The notes below the pieces were generated by a model. It was not told the origin of the DNA, did no database searches, and saw nothing but the letters and a program-made list of their open reading frames with translations. The translations under genes were made by a program, and so were the position numbers. Source: Agromyces atrinae (GTDB lineage: Bacteria; Actinomycetota; Actinomycetes; Actinomycetales; Microbacteriaceae). From it: a stretch of 64,000 bases of DNA. Below, one piece after another: positions 50,458-59,606 of the stretch (within the stretch, counting starts at the first letter, position 1; each line of letters opens with the position of its first letter). The DNA is taken from assembly GCF_013407835.1 (NCBI RefSeq), contig NZ_JACCBI010000001.1, forward strand, positions 1,364,001 through 1,428,000. Direction: 5' to 3'.

Positions 50458-51701
50458 CCGAGAGTCGCCGCTTTGGCGAGGAGCACCGCGCGTTCGCGAT
50501 CGTTCGCGGTCAACCGGGCGGCCTCCTCGAACTCGCTTCGGGCCTCATCCCGACGACCGAGCTGCGCGAGCAGCTCGCCGCGCACGCTCGGCACGATGTG
50601 GTGGCCTTGCAGCTGTGCCGCGACCCGATCGACGATCAGGAGCGCCGACGCCGGCCCGGTGGCCATCGACACCGCGACGGCACGATTGAGCTCCACGACC
50701 GGCGAGGGGGCCAACTGTCCGAGCGCCTCGTACAACAGCACGATGCGCTCCCAGTCGGTGTCGGCGAAGGTCGCCGCGGTCGCGTGGCACTCGGCGATCG
50801 CGGCCTGCAGGCCGTAGGCACCGCGCCCCCGACCACGAGCATCGGCGCGCTCGAGCGCCCTCACTCCCCGAGTGATCTGGGCGCGGTCCCAGCGCGTGCG
50901 GTCCTGGTCGGCGAGCGGGATCGGTTCGCCGTGCGCATCGACGCGCGTCGGGAAGCGAGACGATTGGAACTCGAAGAGGGCGACGAGCGAGAGCACCTCG
51001 CTCTCGTCGGGGAGGAGCTCGGCGAGGACGCGCGCGAGCCGCAGCGCCTCCTGCGCGAGGTCGACGCGCACCCACGTCTCCCCCGAACTCGCGGTGTGGC
51101 CCTCGGTGAAGATCACGTAGAGCACACCGAGCACCGATCCGAGGCGCGCGCCGAGCTCGTCGCGACTCGGCACCTCGAACGGCACCTTCGCGGCGGCGAG
51201 CGTCTTCTTCGCTCGCACGACGCGCTGTTGGATGGTCGCCGTCGGCACGAGGAACGCACGCGCGATCTCCTCGGTCGACAGGCCTCCGACGACACGGAGC
51301 GTGAGCGCGATCCGCGCCTCGCGACCGAGCACGGGGTGGCACGAGATGAAGACGAGGCGCAGCACGTCGTCGTCGATCTGGTCGGGGTCCCACGGTGCGT
51401 CGGTGTCGCTCCGCGACTCGAGGTCGTGCGCGATCGCGCGGTAGCGGTCGTCGAGTCGCTCGCGGCGGCGCCAGTGATCGATCGCCTTCCGCTTCGCCAC
51501 GGCGGTGAGCCAGGCCCCGGGGTTCCGGGGAACGCCCTCGACCGGCCACTGCGCGAGCGCGTCGATCACCGCCTCCTGCGCGAGGTCTTCGGCGAGACCG
51601 AAGTCACCCACGACGCGGGTGAGGGTCGCGACGATCCGGGCGGCTTCGATGCGCCAGATCGCCGCGACCGCGCGCGGCACTCGCTCCGCGTCATCCGTCA
51701 T
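50454..51701 (-). CDS. ECF42-type RNA polymerase sigma factor with C-terminal TPR-like domain
   Basis: A 415-residue sigma factor. Region 2 (about 10-80: VVGDFGLAEDLAQEAVIDALAQWP, NPGAWLTAVAKRKAIDHWRR) and region 4 (about 110-165: RIALTLRVVGGLSTEEIARAFLVPTATIQQRVVRAKK) are followed by a helical domain of about 230 residues with TPR-like repeats, the hallmark of ECF42. This group lacks an anti-sigma factor and is encoded beside YCII/DGPF proteins, as here (24-nt gap). The pair's promoter has the ECF42-like pattern, so autoregulation is likely. The signal is unknown. Confidence 0.92.
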   Translation of the reverse strand: MTDDAERVPRAVAAIWRIEAARIVATLTRVVGDFGLAEDLAQEAVIDALAQWPVEGVPRNPGAWLTAVAKRKAIDHWRRRERLDDRYRAIAHDLESRSDTDAPWDPDQIDDDVLRLVFISCHPVLGREARIALTLRVVGGLSTEEIARAFLVPTATIQQRVVRAKKTLAAAKVPFEVPSRDELGARLGSVLGVLYVIFTEGHTASSGETWVRVDLAQEALRLARVLAELLPDESEVLSLVALFEFQSSRFPTRVDAHGEPIPLADQDRTRWDRAQITRGVRALERADARGRGRGAYGLQAAIAECHATAATFADTDWERIVLLYEALGQLAPSPVVELNRAVAVSMATGPASALLIVDRVAAQLQGHHIVPSVRGELLAQLGRRDEARSEFEEAARLTANDRERAVLLAKAATLG

Positions 51702-51725
51702 GGGGTGCTCCCGCGGCCGGGTGTC

Positions 51726-52142
51726 TCAGAGCTGGCCGTGCTCGGCGCGCCATTCGACCTCGCGCTGGATGAACTCGTTGTCCTGCGGGAACTCCTCGAT
51801 ACCCGGGACGCGTCGCACCTCGAGCCAGGAGCCCGGACCGAGCGGGCAGCGCTTCGCCCATTCGACGGCCTCGTCCTTCGACGACACCTCGAGGATCCAG
51901 AAGCCGTTGAAGATCTCCTTGACCTCCGTGAACGGTCCGTCGGTGACGACGGGAACTTCGCTCCCGAAGTCGACGCGGACGGCCTCCGAGATGTCGGCGA
52001 GGCCCTCGCCCGAGAGGATGACGCCGGCAGCGATGAGCGATTCGTTGTAGCGCCCCATCGCCGCGATGATCTCCTCGAAGTCGAGGTCCTTCGACTCCTC
52101 GACGGCTTCAGGGGTGCTCTTCATCAGCAGCATGAACTTCAT
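51726..52142 (-). CDS. YCII-related (DGPF) protein, partner of ECF42
   Basis: A 138-residue dimeric alpha-beta-barrel type protein. MKFMLLMKSTPEA at the N-terminus and VVTDGPFTEVKEIFNGFWILEVSSKDEAVEWAKRCPLGPG are hallmarks of the DGPF branch of the YCII family. DGPF genes are typical neighbours and targets of ECF42 sigma factors; their biochemistry is unsettled. The ATG at 52142 has a strong RBS (AAGGAGATC). Confidence 0.92.
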   Translation of the reverse strand: MKFMLLMKSTPEAVEESKDLDFEEIIAAMGRYNESLIAAGVILSGEGLADISEAVRVDFGSEVPVVTDGPFTEVKEIFNGFWILEVSSKDEAVEWAKRCPLGPGSWLEVRRVPGIEEFPQDNEFIQREVEWRAEHGQL

Positions 52143-52198
52143 GGTGATCTCCTTGAGGAATGTCGGTGGGCCGATCGTTTCGACCCTCTCACTGACGC

Positions 52199-52225
52199 GT
52201 CGAACGGGAAAGATCGAAATCGACA
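52199..52225 (-). promoter_or_regulatory. ECF42-type promoter of the YCII-sigma operon
   Basis: On the minus strand TGTCGA (complement of 52220-52225), a 17-nt spacer and CGAC (52199-52202). This fits the published ECF42 promoter pattern of TGTCGA at -35 and CGA(C/T)-like -10, implying that the sigma factor drives its own operon. Confidence 0.7.
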
Positions 52226-52253
52226 CGATCACGAAAACTCCCACAGAAAAGTA

Positions 52254-52288
52254 GAGAGGGGCGCTCCGGCACCCGGAACGCCCCTCTC
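52254..52288 (-). terminator. Rho-independent terminator of guaA
   Basis: A 10-bp stem GAGAGGGGCG (52254-52263) pairs with 52279-52288, with inner CCGG/CCGG pairing. On the guaA strand the stem is followed within a few bases by TTTT. Confidence 0.85.
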
Positions 52289-52300
52289 ACCGCGTAGCGG

Positions 52301-53892
<1,592 letters not shown>

Positions 53893-53896
<4 letters not shown>

Positions 53897-54354
53897 GCGG
53901 TGGCCTCCACAGGCTCGATGGACGCCTCACGCGAGGCCAGGTAGGTGTTGACCTCGCGCGCGGTGCGCGCCTCGAGGAAGAACGACAGGAAGGGCACGAT
54001 GCCGCCCGATGCGAGGAGCAGGAACTTGGGGAAGGTCCATCGCATGAGGCTCCACACGCGGAAGCAGCTGAAGAGGTAGACGACGTAGAACCAGCCGTGG
54101 GCGATGAGGATGCCGGTCGAGAGGTTCACTCCGTCGCCGGTCGACTCGAGGCCCTCGGCCGTCTCGCGCATCTCGGCGAACGACAGGAAACCGCCCGCGC
54201 CGAACGCGAAGAGTTCGAGATGGAAGGCGTACTTGAGGATCATCTCGGCGGTCAACAGAAGCAGCATGACGCCGGTGATGACCGAGCAGATCATGTAGAA
54301 CTTCAGTGCCCCGCGGATGCGCGGGAAATCGACCAGTTTGGGCTCGAGGGGCAT
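53893..54354 (-). CDS. DUF3817 membrane protein
   Basis: A 153-residue protein with three hydrophobic segments (about 18-45, 80-104 and 112-130). [25 protein letters not shown] and [22 protein letters not shown] match DUF3817, a small actinobacterial membrane family often next to guaA. The function is unknown. The ATG at 54354 lies 6 nt after TAGAAT (complement of 54361-54366), so the DUF3817-guaA mRNA appears leaderless. Confidence 0.88.
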
Positions 54355-54358
54355 GGGC

Positions 54359-54988
54359 CTATTCTACCGGTCGCTCAGGAGCGGCCAGTCCGCCGAGGAA
54401 GCGCTCGAGCACACGCATCGCGGCATCGATCTCGGGCTCGGGTTCGCGCCGGTCGCCGAGCGACAGAGCGACCTCGTTGAGAGCCCCCGAGAGCATCGCC
54501 GAGACGGCGGCCAGATCGCGCTCGTCGATGTCACCGGCATCGACGAGCTCCTGCAGGCCGACGTCGAGGAGCCTCGCGCTCGTCGCGCTGTCACCGTCGC
54601 GCCAGGCGTCCCAGCCGAGCACGATGGGGCCGTCGACGAGCAGGATGCGGCGGACGGCGGGGTCGACGCTCGCCTCGAGAAAGGCCCGGCACCCCGACAG
54701 GAACCGCGTGCGGGCGGGCGCATCGCCGTCGGATGCCCGTTCGACCGCCTCGGCGACGCGCTCGAGCGCGCTCTGGAGCACGGCTTCGAAGAGTCCGATC
54801 TTGCTCGCGAAGTGGTGGTAGAGCGCTCCTCGCGTCAGGCCCGCGTCGGCGACGAGACCCTCGAGCGCGGTCGCGTGGTAGCCGTCGCGAGCGAATCGCT
54901 CGGTCGCGACGTCGATGAGGAGCGCGCGCGATCGATCACGTTGCTCGGCTTTCGTGCCGCGTGAGCTGTGCTCGGTGACTTCGGCCAT
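54359..54988 (-). CDS. TetR-family transcriptional regulator
   Basis: A 209-residue repressor. The N-terminal HTH (about 18-62) reads RALLIDVATERFARDGYHATALEGLVADAGLTRGALYHHFASKIGLF, followed by a divergent ligand-binding domain. The intergenic region with the divergent VOC gene contains two related palindromes, so it probably represses itself and that gene. Its ligand is unknown. Its stop codon overlaps the -10 box of the DUF3817-guaA operon. Confidence 0.92.
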   Translation of the reverse strand: MAEVTEHSSRGTKAEQRDRSRALLIDVATERFARDGYHATALEGLVADAGLTRGALYHHFASKIGLFEAVLQSALERVAEAVERASDGDAPARTRFLSGCRAFLEASVDPAVRRILLVDGPIVLGWDAWRDGDSATSARLLDVGLQELVDAGDIDERDLAAVSAMLSGALNEVALSLGDRREPEPEIDAAMRVLERFLGGLAAPERPVE

Positions 54989-55002
54989 CGCGACTCCCCT
55001 CT

Positions 55003-55058
55003 TGACATACACACTGTATGTCACGCATGCTCGACAGACACATACAGTCTGTATGTCA
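55003..55058. promoter_or_regulatory. Two TetR-type operators in the divergent promoter region
   Basis: TGACATACA-CAC-TGTATGTCA (55003-55023) is a perfect 21-bp palindrome. A second copy (55038-55058) has the same right arm and 7 of 9 left-arm bases, 35 bp away. TTGACA -35-like boxes lie at the outer edges on each strand (55002-55007 plus, 55054-55059 minus), so binding would block both directions. Confidence 0.8.
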
Positions 55059-55072
55059 ATCGAGGAGGAGCC

Positions 55073-55480
55073 ATGGCCACCACCGTCTACCCCGTACTGT
55101 GCGCGACCGACGTCGGCGCGAGCGCAGCGTTCTACCGCGAGTTCTTCGACTTCGACGTGACGTTCGACTCCGACTGGTACGTGAGCCTCCGGCATCCCGA
55201 CGGCGCCGAGCTCGCGATCCTCGACAGCACGCACCCGACCATCCCCGAGGGGTACCGCGAGCGCGCCCGCGGGGTGCTCGTCAACGTCGAGGTCGACGAC
55301 GTCGACGCCGTGGCCGCGCGTCTCGAGGCTGCCGGCGTCACCGTCGTACAGGAGTTGCGCGACGAGGCCTTCGGCCAGCGTCACGTCATCGTGCGCGACC
55401 CGGGCGACGTGCTCGTCGACGTGATCACCGAGATCGAACCGTCGGCCGAGTTCCTCGCCGCCTTCGGTTCGACCGACTAG
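55073..55480 (+). CDS. VOC-family (glyoxalase/bleomycin-resistance-like) protein
   Basis: A 135-residue protein with the VOC fold: YPVLCATDVGASAAFYREFFDFDVTFDSDWYVSLRHPDGAELAILD in the first half and RGVLVNVEVDDVDAVAARLEAAGVTV...HVIVRDPGDVLVDV in the second. This could be a small metalloenzyme or a ligand-binding resistance protein. GAGGAGGAG precedes the ATG at 55073. It is divergent from, and probably repressed by, the TetR protein. Its stop codon shares the tetramer CTAG with the stop of the convergent SURF1 gene. Confidence 0.88.
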   Translation: MATTVYPVLCATDVGASAAFYREFFDFDVTFDSDWYVSLRHPDGAELAILDSTHPTIPEGYRERARGVLVNVEVDDVDAVAARLEAAGVTVVQELRDEAFGQRHVIVRDPGDVLVDVITEIEPSAEFLAAFGSTD

Positions 55481-56274
55481 CTCGCGTCGACCGACGCCTT
55501 CTCGGCGGCGGTCGCGGCATCGGCCGCGGCGAGTTCCGCCTCCTCCTGCTCGCGCTCGACGGCGTCGCGCACGAGGCGGTACCAGAGGAAGATCGCGAAG
55601 CCTGCGAACACGACCCACTCGACCGCGTAGAAGATGTTGAGCCAGTTGACGTCGACCTCTTGCTCGGGCGGCGGCGCATCGATCGCCGTGAGACCCACGG
55701 GAGCGTCGTCGGAGATCACGTAACCGAAGTACACGGGTCGATCGTCGAAGCCCTCCCACTGATTGATGAGCTGAGCGACGGCGACCGTCGAGGTCGACTG
55801 CGGGTCGGCACCCTCCTCCGGCTTCACGGGCGCTTCGCTCGGGAGGAACCGTCCGAGGAACTCGACGGGCTCCGGCGTCTCCGCCTCGAGCTCGGCCAGT
55901 GCGGCCTGAGCATCGGCCTCGGTCGGCGCCCAGCCGAGCGCGATCGGCAGGCCGCCGGCATCCGTCTCGAGGTGCCCGAGGACCCACCAACCCGCCTCAC
56001 CGAGGTTGAGTCTGCCCTCGACGAGCGAGAAGTCGGTCGGCACGAAGCTGCCCTCGACGCTCACGCGCTGGCCCGTGATCGCCTGCGCCGTCGGCCCATC
56101 CGGCTCCGCGACGTCCGTCAGCGCGACGACGTCCTCGGTGGGGTACTCGATCGTCGTGCTCGACTCGATCGCCCGCTCGATCTGCCACTGACCGAGCAGG
56201 GCGAAGGCGGCGGAGATCGCCAGGGCGAGGATGAGAGCGGCGATCCAGCGAGGACGCAGCATCATGTGGAGCAT
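55477..56274 (-). CDS. SURF1-family protein (cytochrome oxidase assembly)
   Basis: A 265-residue protein with a transmembrane segment near each end (about 9-30 and 211-230), enclosing a soluble domain. LGQWQIERA after TM1 and GWWVLGHLETDAGGLPIALGWAP, with the PVYFGYVISDD segment, are SURF1 landmarks. SURF1 proteins help build haem-copper oxidases. Its start overlaps the stop of the antiporter gene (TGATG). An Ala/Glu-rich C-terminal tail is typical of actinobacterial members. Confidence 0.92.
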   Translation of the reverse strand: MLHMMLRPRWIAALILALAISAAFALLGQWQIERAIESSTTIEYPTEDVVALTDVAEPDGPTAQAITGQRVSVEGSFVPTDFSLVEGRLNLGEAGWWVLGHLETDAGGLPIALGWAPTEADAQAALAELEAETPEPVEFLGRFLPSEAPVKPEEGADPQSTSTVAVAQLINQWEGFDDRPVYFGYVISDDAPVGLTAIDAPPPEQEVDVNWLNIFYAVEWVVFAGFAIFLWYRLVRDAVEREQEEAELAAADAATAAEKASVDAS

Positions 56275-57785
56275 CAGGAGTCGGTTTCCCGGTCTGTCGT
56301 GGGTTCATGGTCGGACTGCGCCATGGCCTGTCGGGCGAGCCGCTCGAGTTCACTCGCCCGGCCACCCACCACGGTGCCGTCGCCCGCGTCGAAATCATCG
56401 ATCACGTCGACGGGGGCGGTTCGCACCACCTCGACCGACGGCTCCTCGGAGCGCGGATCGACGACCCCGTTCGCCGCGGCCGACTCTCTATTGTCCCTCG
56501 CCGGAGCGCTGTCCATCACCGACGGGCCGTCCTGCGGGGCGGCATCGCCTCGCGTCGCCGCTTCGACGAGCGCGATGGCCTCGCTCGAGCGTTCCCGGGG
56601 CCGCGGCGGCGGGCGGCGGCGAGAACTGCGCAGGATGACGGCGCCGATCTTCTCCGAGTTCGCCGCGAGGATCGGGCCCATGATCGACATGACGAGGACG
56701 TAGAGGCCGGCGAATGGCTGGATGCGCGGGTCGAGGCCGGCCGACAACGACAGCGTCGCGAGGATGAGTGCGAACTCGCCGCGGTTCTGCAGGATGACGG
56801 TCGTGTTGATGCCCTGCTGGGGACCCATGCCGTTGAGCCACGCCACGAACTGCCCCGCGAGGATGTTGAGCACGACGGTCATCACGACGGCGATCGCGAC
56901 CGGGAGGACGACGTCGGGGAACGCCCCGATGTCCATCGAGAGCCCGAAGTTCACGAAGAAGAACGCGGCGAACACGTCACGCAAGGGAACCGCGATCTGC
57001 TCGATCTTCGCGTGGTACCGCGTCGCGCCGAGCACGAGTCCGATGAGGAAGGCTCCGATCGCGTCGGTGACGCCCAGCACCTCTCCGAGGCCGCCGAACA
57101 TCATCGCGAGGCCGAAGAAGAGGATCGTGAAGAGCTCGTCGTCCTTCGTCTTGAAGAGCGTCGACACCCACCGGCCGCCCCACCTCGCCACCGTGAACAT
57201 CACGACGAGGAAGGTGAAGGCGATCGCGAGTTTTCCGATCATCGGCCACAGCTCGGTCTCGCCGCTCAGCACGACCGACACGATCGCGAGGTAGATCGCG
57301 ATGAACATGTCTTCGATGACCGTCACGCCGAGGATCATCGGCGTCTCACGGTTCGGCAGACGACCGAGTTCGATGAGCAGCTTCGTGACGATCGCACTCG
57401 ACGACGTCGCCGTCATGCCCGCGATGATGAGCGCTTCGCGCGTACCCCAACCGACCATGAAGCCGAAGATCAGCCCGACGCCCATGTTGATCACGACGTA
57501 GGAGCCGCCCGAGACGAGGAGTTTGCCGGCGTTCGCGAAGAACTCGTCCTGATCGAACTCGAGACCGAGGTTGAAGAGCAGGAGGATGAGGCCGAAGACG
57601 GCGATCAGTTCGAGGTAGTGGCTCTCGAAGTTGATCGGGATCCACGTCGTGTTCGGGCTCGCGAGGAGCCCGACGATCATGTAGACGGGGATCGAGGGCA
57701 GCCCGATGAGCTTGGCGAGACGGCCGAGTCCGTAGGCGACGACGAACAGCAGCCCGAGTGTGATGAGGTCTTCGCCGAGATGCAT
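56274..57785 (-). CDS. CPA2-family cation/proton antiporter, KhtU-like
   Basis: A 503-residue membrane antiporter with about 12 spans (1-385) and a charged cytoplasmic tail of about 115 residues. LFNLGLEFDQDEFFANAG, GMTATSSSAIVTKLLIELGRL and GVTDAIGAFLIGLVLGATRYHAKIEQ are typical of KefB/KhtU-type K+(NH4+)/H+ exchangers. The gene follows a TrkA-C-domain protein with a 1-nt overlap, the arrangement of KhtTU. No TrkA-N domain is fused. The ion specificity is inferred. Confidence 0.91.
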   Translation of the reverse strand: MHLGEDLITLGLLFVVAYGLGRLAKLIGLPSIPVYMIVGLLASPNTTWIPINFESHYLELIAVFGLILLLFNLGLEFDQDEFFANAGKLLVSGGSYVVINMGVGLIFGFMVGWGTREALIIAGMTATSSSAIVTKLLIELGRLPNRETPMILGVTVIEDMFIAIYLAIVSVVLSGETELWPMIGKLAIAFTFLVVMFTVARWGGRWVSTLFKTKDDELFTILFFGLAMMFGGLGEVLGVTDAIGAFLIGLVLGATRYHAKIEQIAVPLRDVFAAFFFVNFGLSMDIGAFPDVVLPVAIAVVMTVVLNILAGQFVAWLNGMGPQQGINTTVILQNRGEFALILATLSLSAGLDPRIQPFAGLYVLVMSIMGPILAANSEKIGAVILRSSRRRPPPRPRERSSEAIALVEAATRGDAAPQDGPSVMDSAPARDNRESAAANGVVDPRSEEPSVEVVRTAPVDVIDDFDAGDGTVVGGRASELERLARQAMAQSDHEPTTDRETDS

Positions 57786-58306
57786 CAGAGCCCGGGTGGT
57801 CCGTCGTTCGCCCGCTTCTCTCCCGTGCGGAAGAAGTGGAAGGCTCGGGCGACCTTCTCGGGTGAACCGGCGACGACGAGCGTGTCGCCCGGGAAGACCT
57901 TGAAGTCGGGCGCGGGGGCCGGGTTCGCCGCTTCGCCGCGCACGACGGCGACGACGGTGAGTCCGACGACTCCGCGATCGGCGGGGTTGCCGAGCGCCTG
58001 ACCCGCGATGTGGTCTTCGTAGTCGACCGTGAACCAGTCGATGCTGAGGCCGGGGATCTGGTCGAGCGACGTGAGCGACTCGGTGATCTGCGTTCCGCCG
58101 AGGAGTTCGGCGAGCGTGTGCGCCTCGTCTTCGTTGAGACGCAGCGAGACCTTGTCGCCCTCCGGCCCGGCGTCGTCGTCGGCGAAGGTGATGAGGTCGC
58201 TGTGACCCGACCGGTGCGCGATGACACCGACCTTGCCGCCGTCGTCGGTCACGAAGGTGTGCAGCACCCCGACACCAGGCAGCTTCACCCGTCGAACGTC
58301 GACCAT
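57785..58306 (-). CDS. TrkA-C domain regulatory subunit, KhtT-like
   Basis: A 173-residue cytoplasmic protein. The N-terminal domain (MVDVRRVKLPGVGVLHTFVTDDGGKVGVIAHRSG) matches KhtT. The C-terminal RCK_C/TrkA-C domain (about 95-165, PAPDFKVFPGDTLVVAGSPEKV) would bind a nucleotide second messenger and gate the antiporter. In other bacteria KhtT binds c-di-AMP, which is inference here. I use the ATG at 58306 (GGAG 8 nt upstream); a GTG at 58315 is open. Confidence 0.88.
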   Translation of the reverse strand: MVDVRRVKLPGVGVLHTFVTDDGGKVGVIAHRSGHSDLITFADDDAGPEGDKVSLRLNEDEAHTLAELLGGTQITESLTSLDQIPGLSIDWFTVDYEDHIAGQALGNPADRGVVGLTVVAVVRGEAANPAPAPDFKVFPGDTLVVAGSPEKVARAFHFFRTGEKRANDGPPGL

Positions 58307-58399
58307 GGCGGACACTCCTCGAGTCGGTGGGCTTTCACCTCATTCTATGGCCGCCCCGCCCGCGTCATCCCCTCGCGCGGGCCCGCCATCGCGCTCCTC

Positions 58400-58458
58400 T
58401 GCGCCACCTCGTGCGCATTGCGCCAGCCGGGCTGGCGCACCGGCTGTGAACTGGCGCA
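58400..58458. repeat. Palindromic heptad cluster upstream of the nuclease-like gene
   Basis: TGCGCCA occurs at 58400-58406 and 58419-58425, then TGGCGCA at 58433-58439 and 58452-58458 (start spacings 19, 14, 19). The centre is a perfect 21-bp palindrome (58419-58439). A cluster with the same plan (20, 14, 20) lies at the 3' end of the gene. Otherwise 58316-58557 shows only a -10 box at 58546-58551. Confidence 0.8.
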
Positions 58459-58545
58459 TGCGCCGCGCACTCCTCCCCAGCACACCGGTTGGGCGCGGTG
58501 TCCACTGCGAGCGCTGCGCGAGCGCGCGGGTGGAGTGTGCTTACG

Positions 58546-58551
58546 CACAAT
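58546..58551 (+). promoter_or_regulatory. -10 box of the nuclease-like gene
   Basis: CACAAT is followed by 6 nt and the ATG at 58558; no Shine-Dalgarno sequence is present. Confidence 0.45.
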
Positions 58552-58557
58552 CGAGCC

Positions 58558-59562
58558 ATGGACCGTTCGGATCGACGTTCGTCAGAGATCGAGCTCACAC
58601 GCGCGAGCGATGCACTCGCGCAGGGGCGACACTCTCGACTCCTCGCTGAGTCCAGGTCAGGGCGGATATCGCCGCTCCGTCGCGGCGCATACGTCGATAC
58701 CGCTGCGTTCGACGCCGCCGATCCGCTCGCGAAGCATCGGGCGCTCGCGCGTGCGGCGGACACGCAGCGCAGGGATGCCGTCTTCGCGGGGATGACATCG
58801 GCGATCCTCCACCGCCTGCCCCTCGTCGGTCCCGTGCCCACTGACCTCCATCTGCTCTCGCCGACCTCGTCAGGTCGACGCCGGAACGGCACACGCGAGT
58901 TCGCGCGGCGGGGCACCGAGTCGATCGTCGACATCGACGGCCTGCGGGTCACTTCACTCGAAGACACCCTCATCGATATCGCCCGGCGCGAGCCGATTCT
59001 CACAGCACTCGTGATGACCGATGCTGCTCTCCTCGTCGATCGCTCCGGCGTTCGGAGCGCGCGCTGCACCGCAGAGGAGCTCGATGCGAAGGCTGCAGAC
59101 TTCCGGGGGCAGCCCGGCACCAGAATGATCGACGCCGTGCTGAGACGTGCGACGACGCTCGCCGAGTCACCCCTCGAATCGCTGAGTCGATGGAGGTTCG
59201 AACAGGTGGGCTGCCCCGCTCCGGTGTTGCAGCACACGGTTCGACTCGCATCGGGACGCGACGCCCACCTCGACTTCGCCTGGCCGGAACTCGGAATTTG
59301 GGGCGAGGCCGATGGAGCCGCAAAGTACCTCGGGCTCTCGCAGGCCGGCGCCACCGGTATGACGGCGGCGCAGGTCGTGATCGCCGAGAAGCGTCGCGAA
59401 GATGAGATCCGAGGCCTCACCGGATGGCGATGCATCCGCTGGGGATGGGACGACGCGTGGGACGTGCAGCGGTTCCGCACCCTCCTCGTCCGCGCGGGCC
59501 TTCCCCTCGATCGCCGGGCTCCGCCAGGAATGCGCCAGTTCGCTCGCGTTCGCGCCACGTGA
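58558..59562 (+). CDS. AbiEi-like HTH plus DUF559-like (PD-(D/E)XK) protein of unknown role
   Basis: A 334-residue protein of a type frequent in actinobacteria and often labelled 'type IV toxin-antitoxin AbiEi family antitoxin' or 'DUF559'. The N-terminal part (about 25-150) has an AbiEi-like layout: LLAESRSGRISPLRRGAYVD, then GMTSAILHRLPLVGPVP. The C-terminal part (about 230-320) reads HLDFAWPELGIWGEADGAAKYL, a Vsr/DUF559-like nuclease core with possible D and E-x-D-G-x-x-K residues, ending in RCIRWGWDDAWD. There is no partner toxin gene. Both flanks carry matched palindromic clusters, and the stop codon lies in the loop of the 3' one. Activity is unproven. Confidence 0.75.
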   Translation: MDRSDRRSSEIELTRASDALAQGRHSRLLAESRSGRISPLRRGAYVDTAAFDAADPLAKHRALARAADTQRRDAVFAGMTSAILHRLPLVGPVPTDLHLLSPTSSGRRRNGTREFARRGTESIVDIDGLRVTSLEDTLIDIARREPILTALVMTDAALLVDRSGVRSARCTAEELDAKAADFRGQPGTRMIDAVLRRATTLAESPLESLSRWRFEQVGCPAPVLQHTVRLASGRDAHLDFAWPELGIWGEADGAAKYLGLSQAGATGMTAAQVVIAEKRREDEIRGLTGWRCIRWGWDDAWDVQRFRTLLVRAGLPLDRRAPPGMRQFARVRAT

Positions 59563-59591
59563 TGTGGCGCGAACTGTGCACAAGTGGCGCA
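59531..59591. repeat. Palindromic heptad cluster at the 3' end of the nuclease-like gene
   Basis: TGCGCCA (59531-59537), CGCGCCA (59551-59557), TGGCGCG (59565-59571) and TGGCGCA (59585-59591). The inner pair forms a stem TTCGCGCCAC/GTGGCGCGAA with loop GTGAT, which contains the TGA stop of the gene. It can also work as a terminator. Confidence 0.8.
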
Positions 59592-59606
59592 GGCTCCGGG
59601 CGCGAC

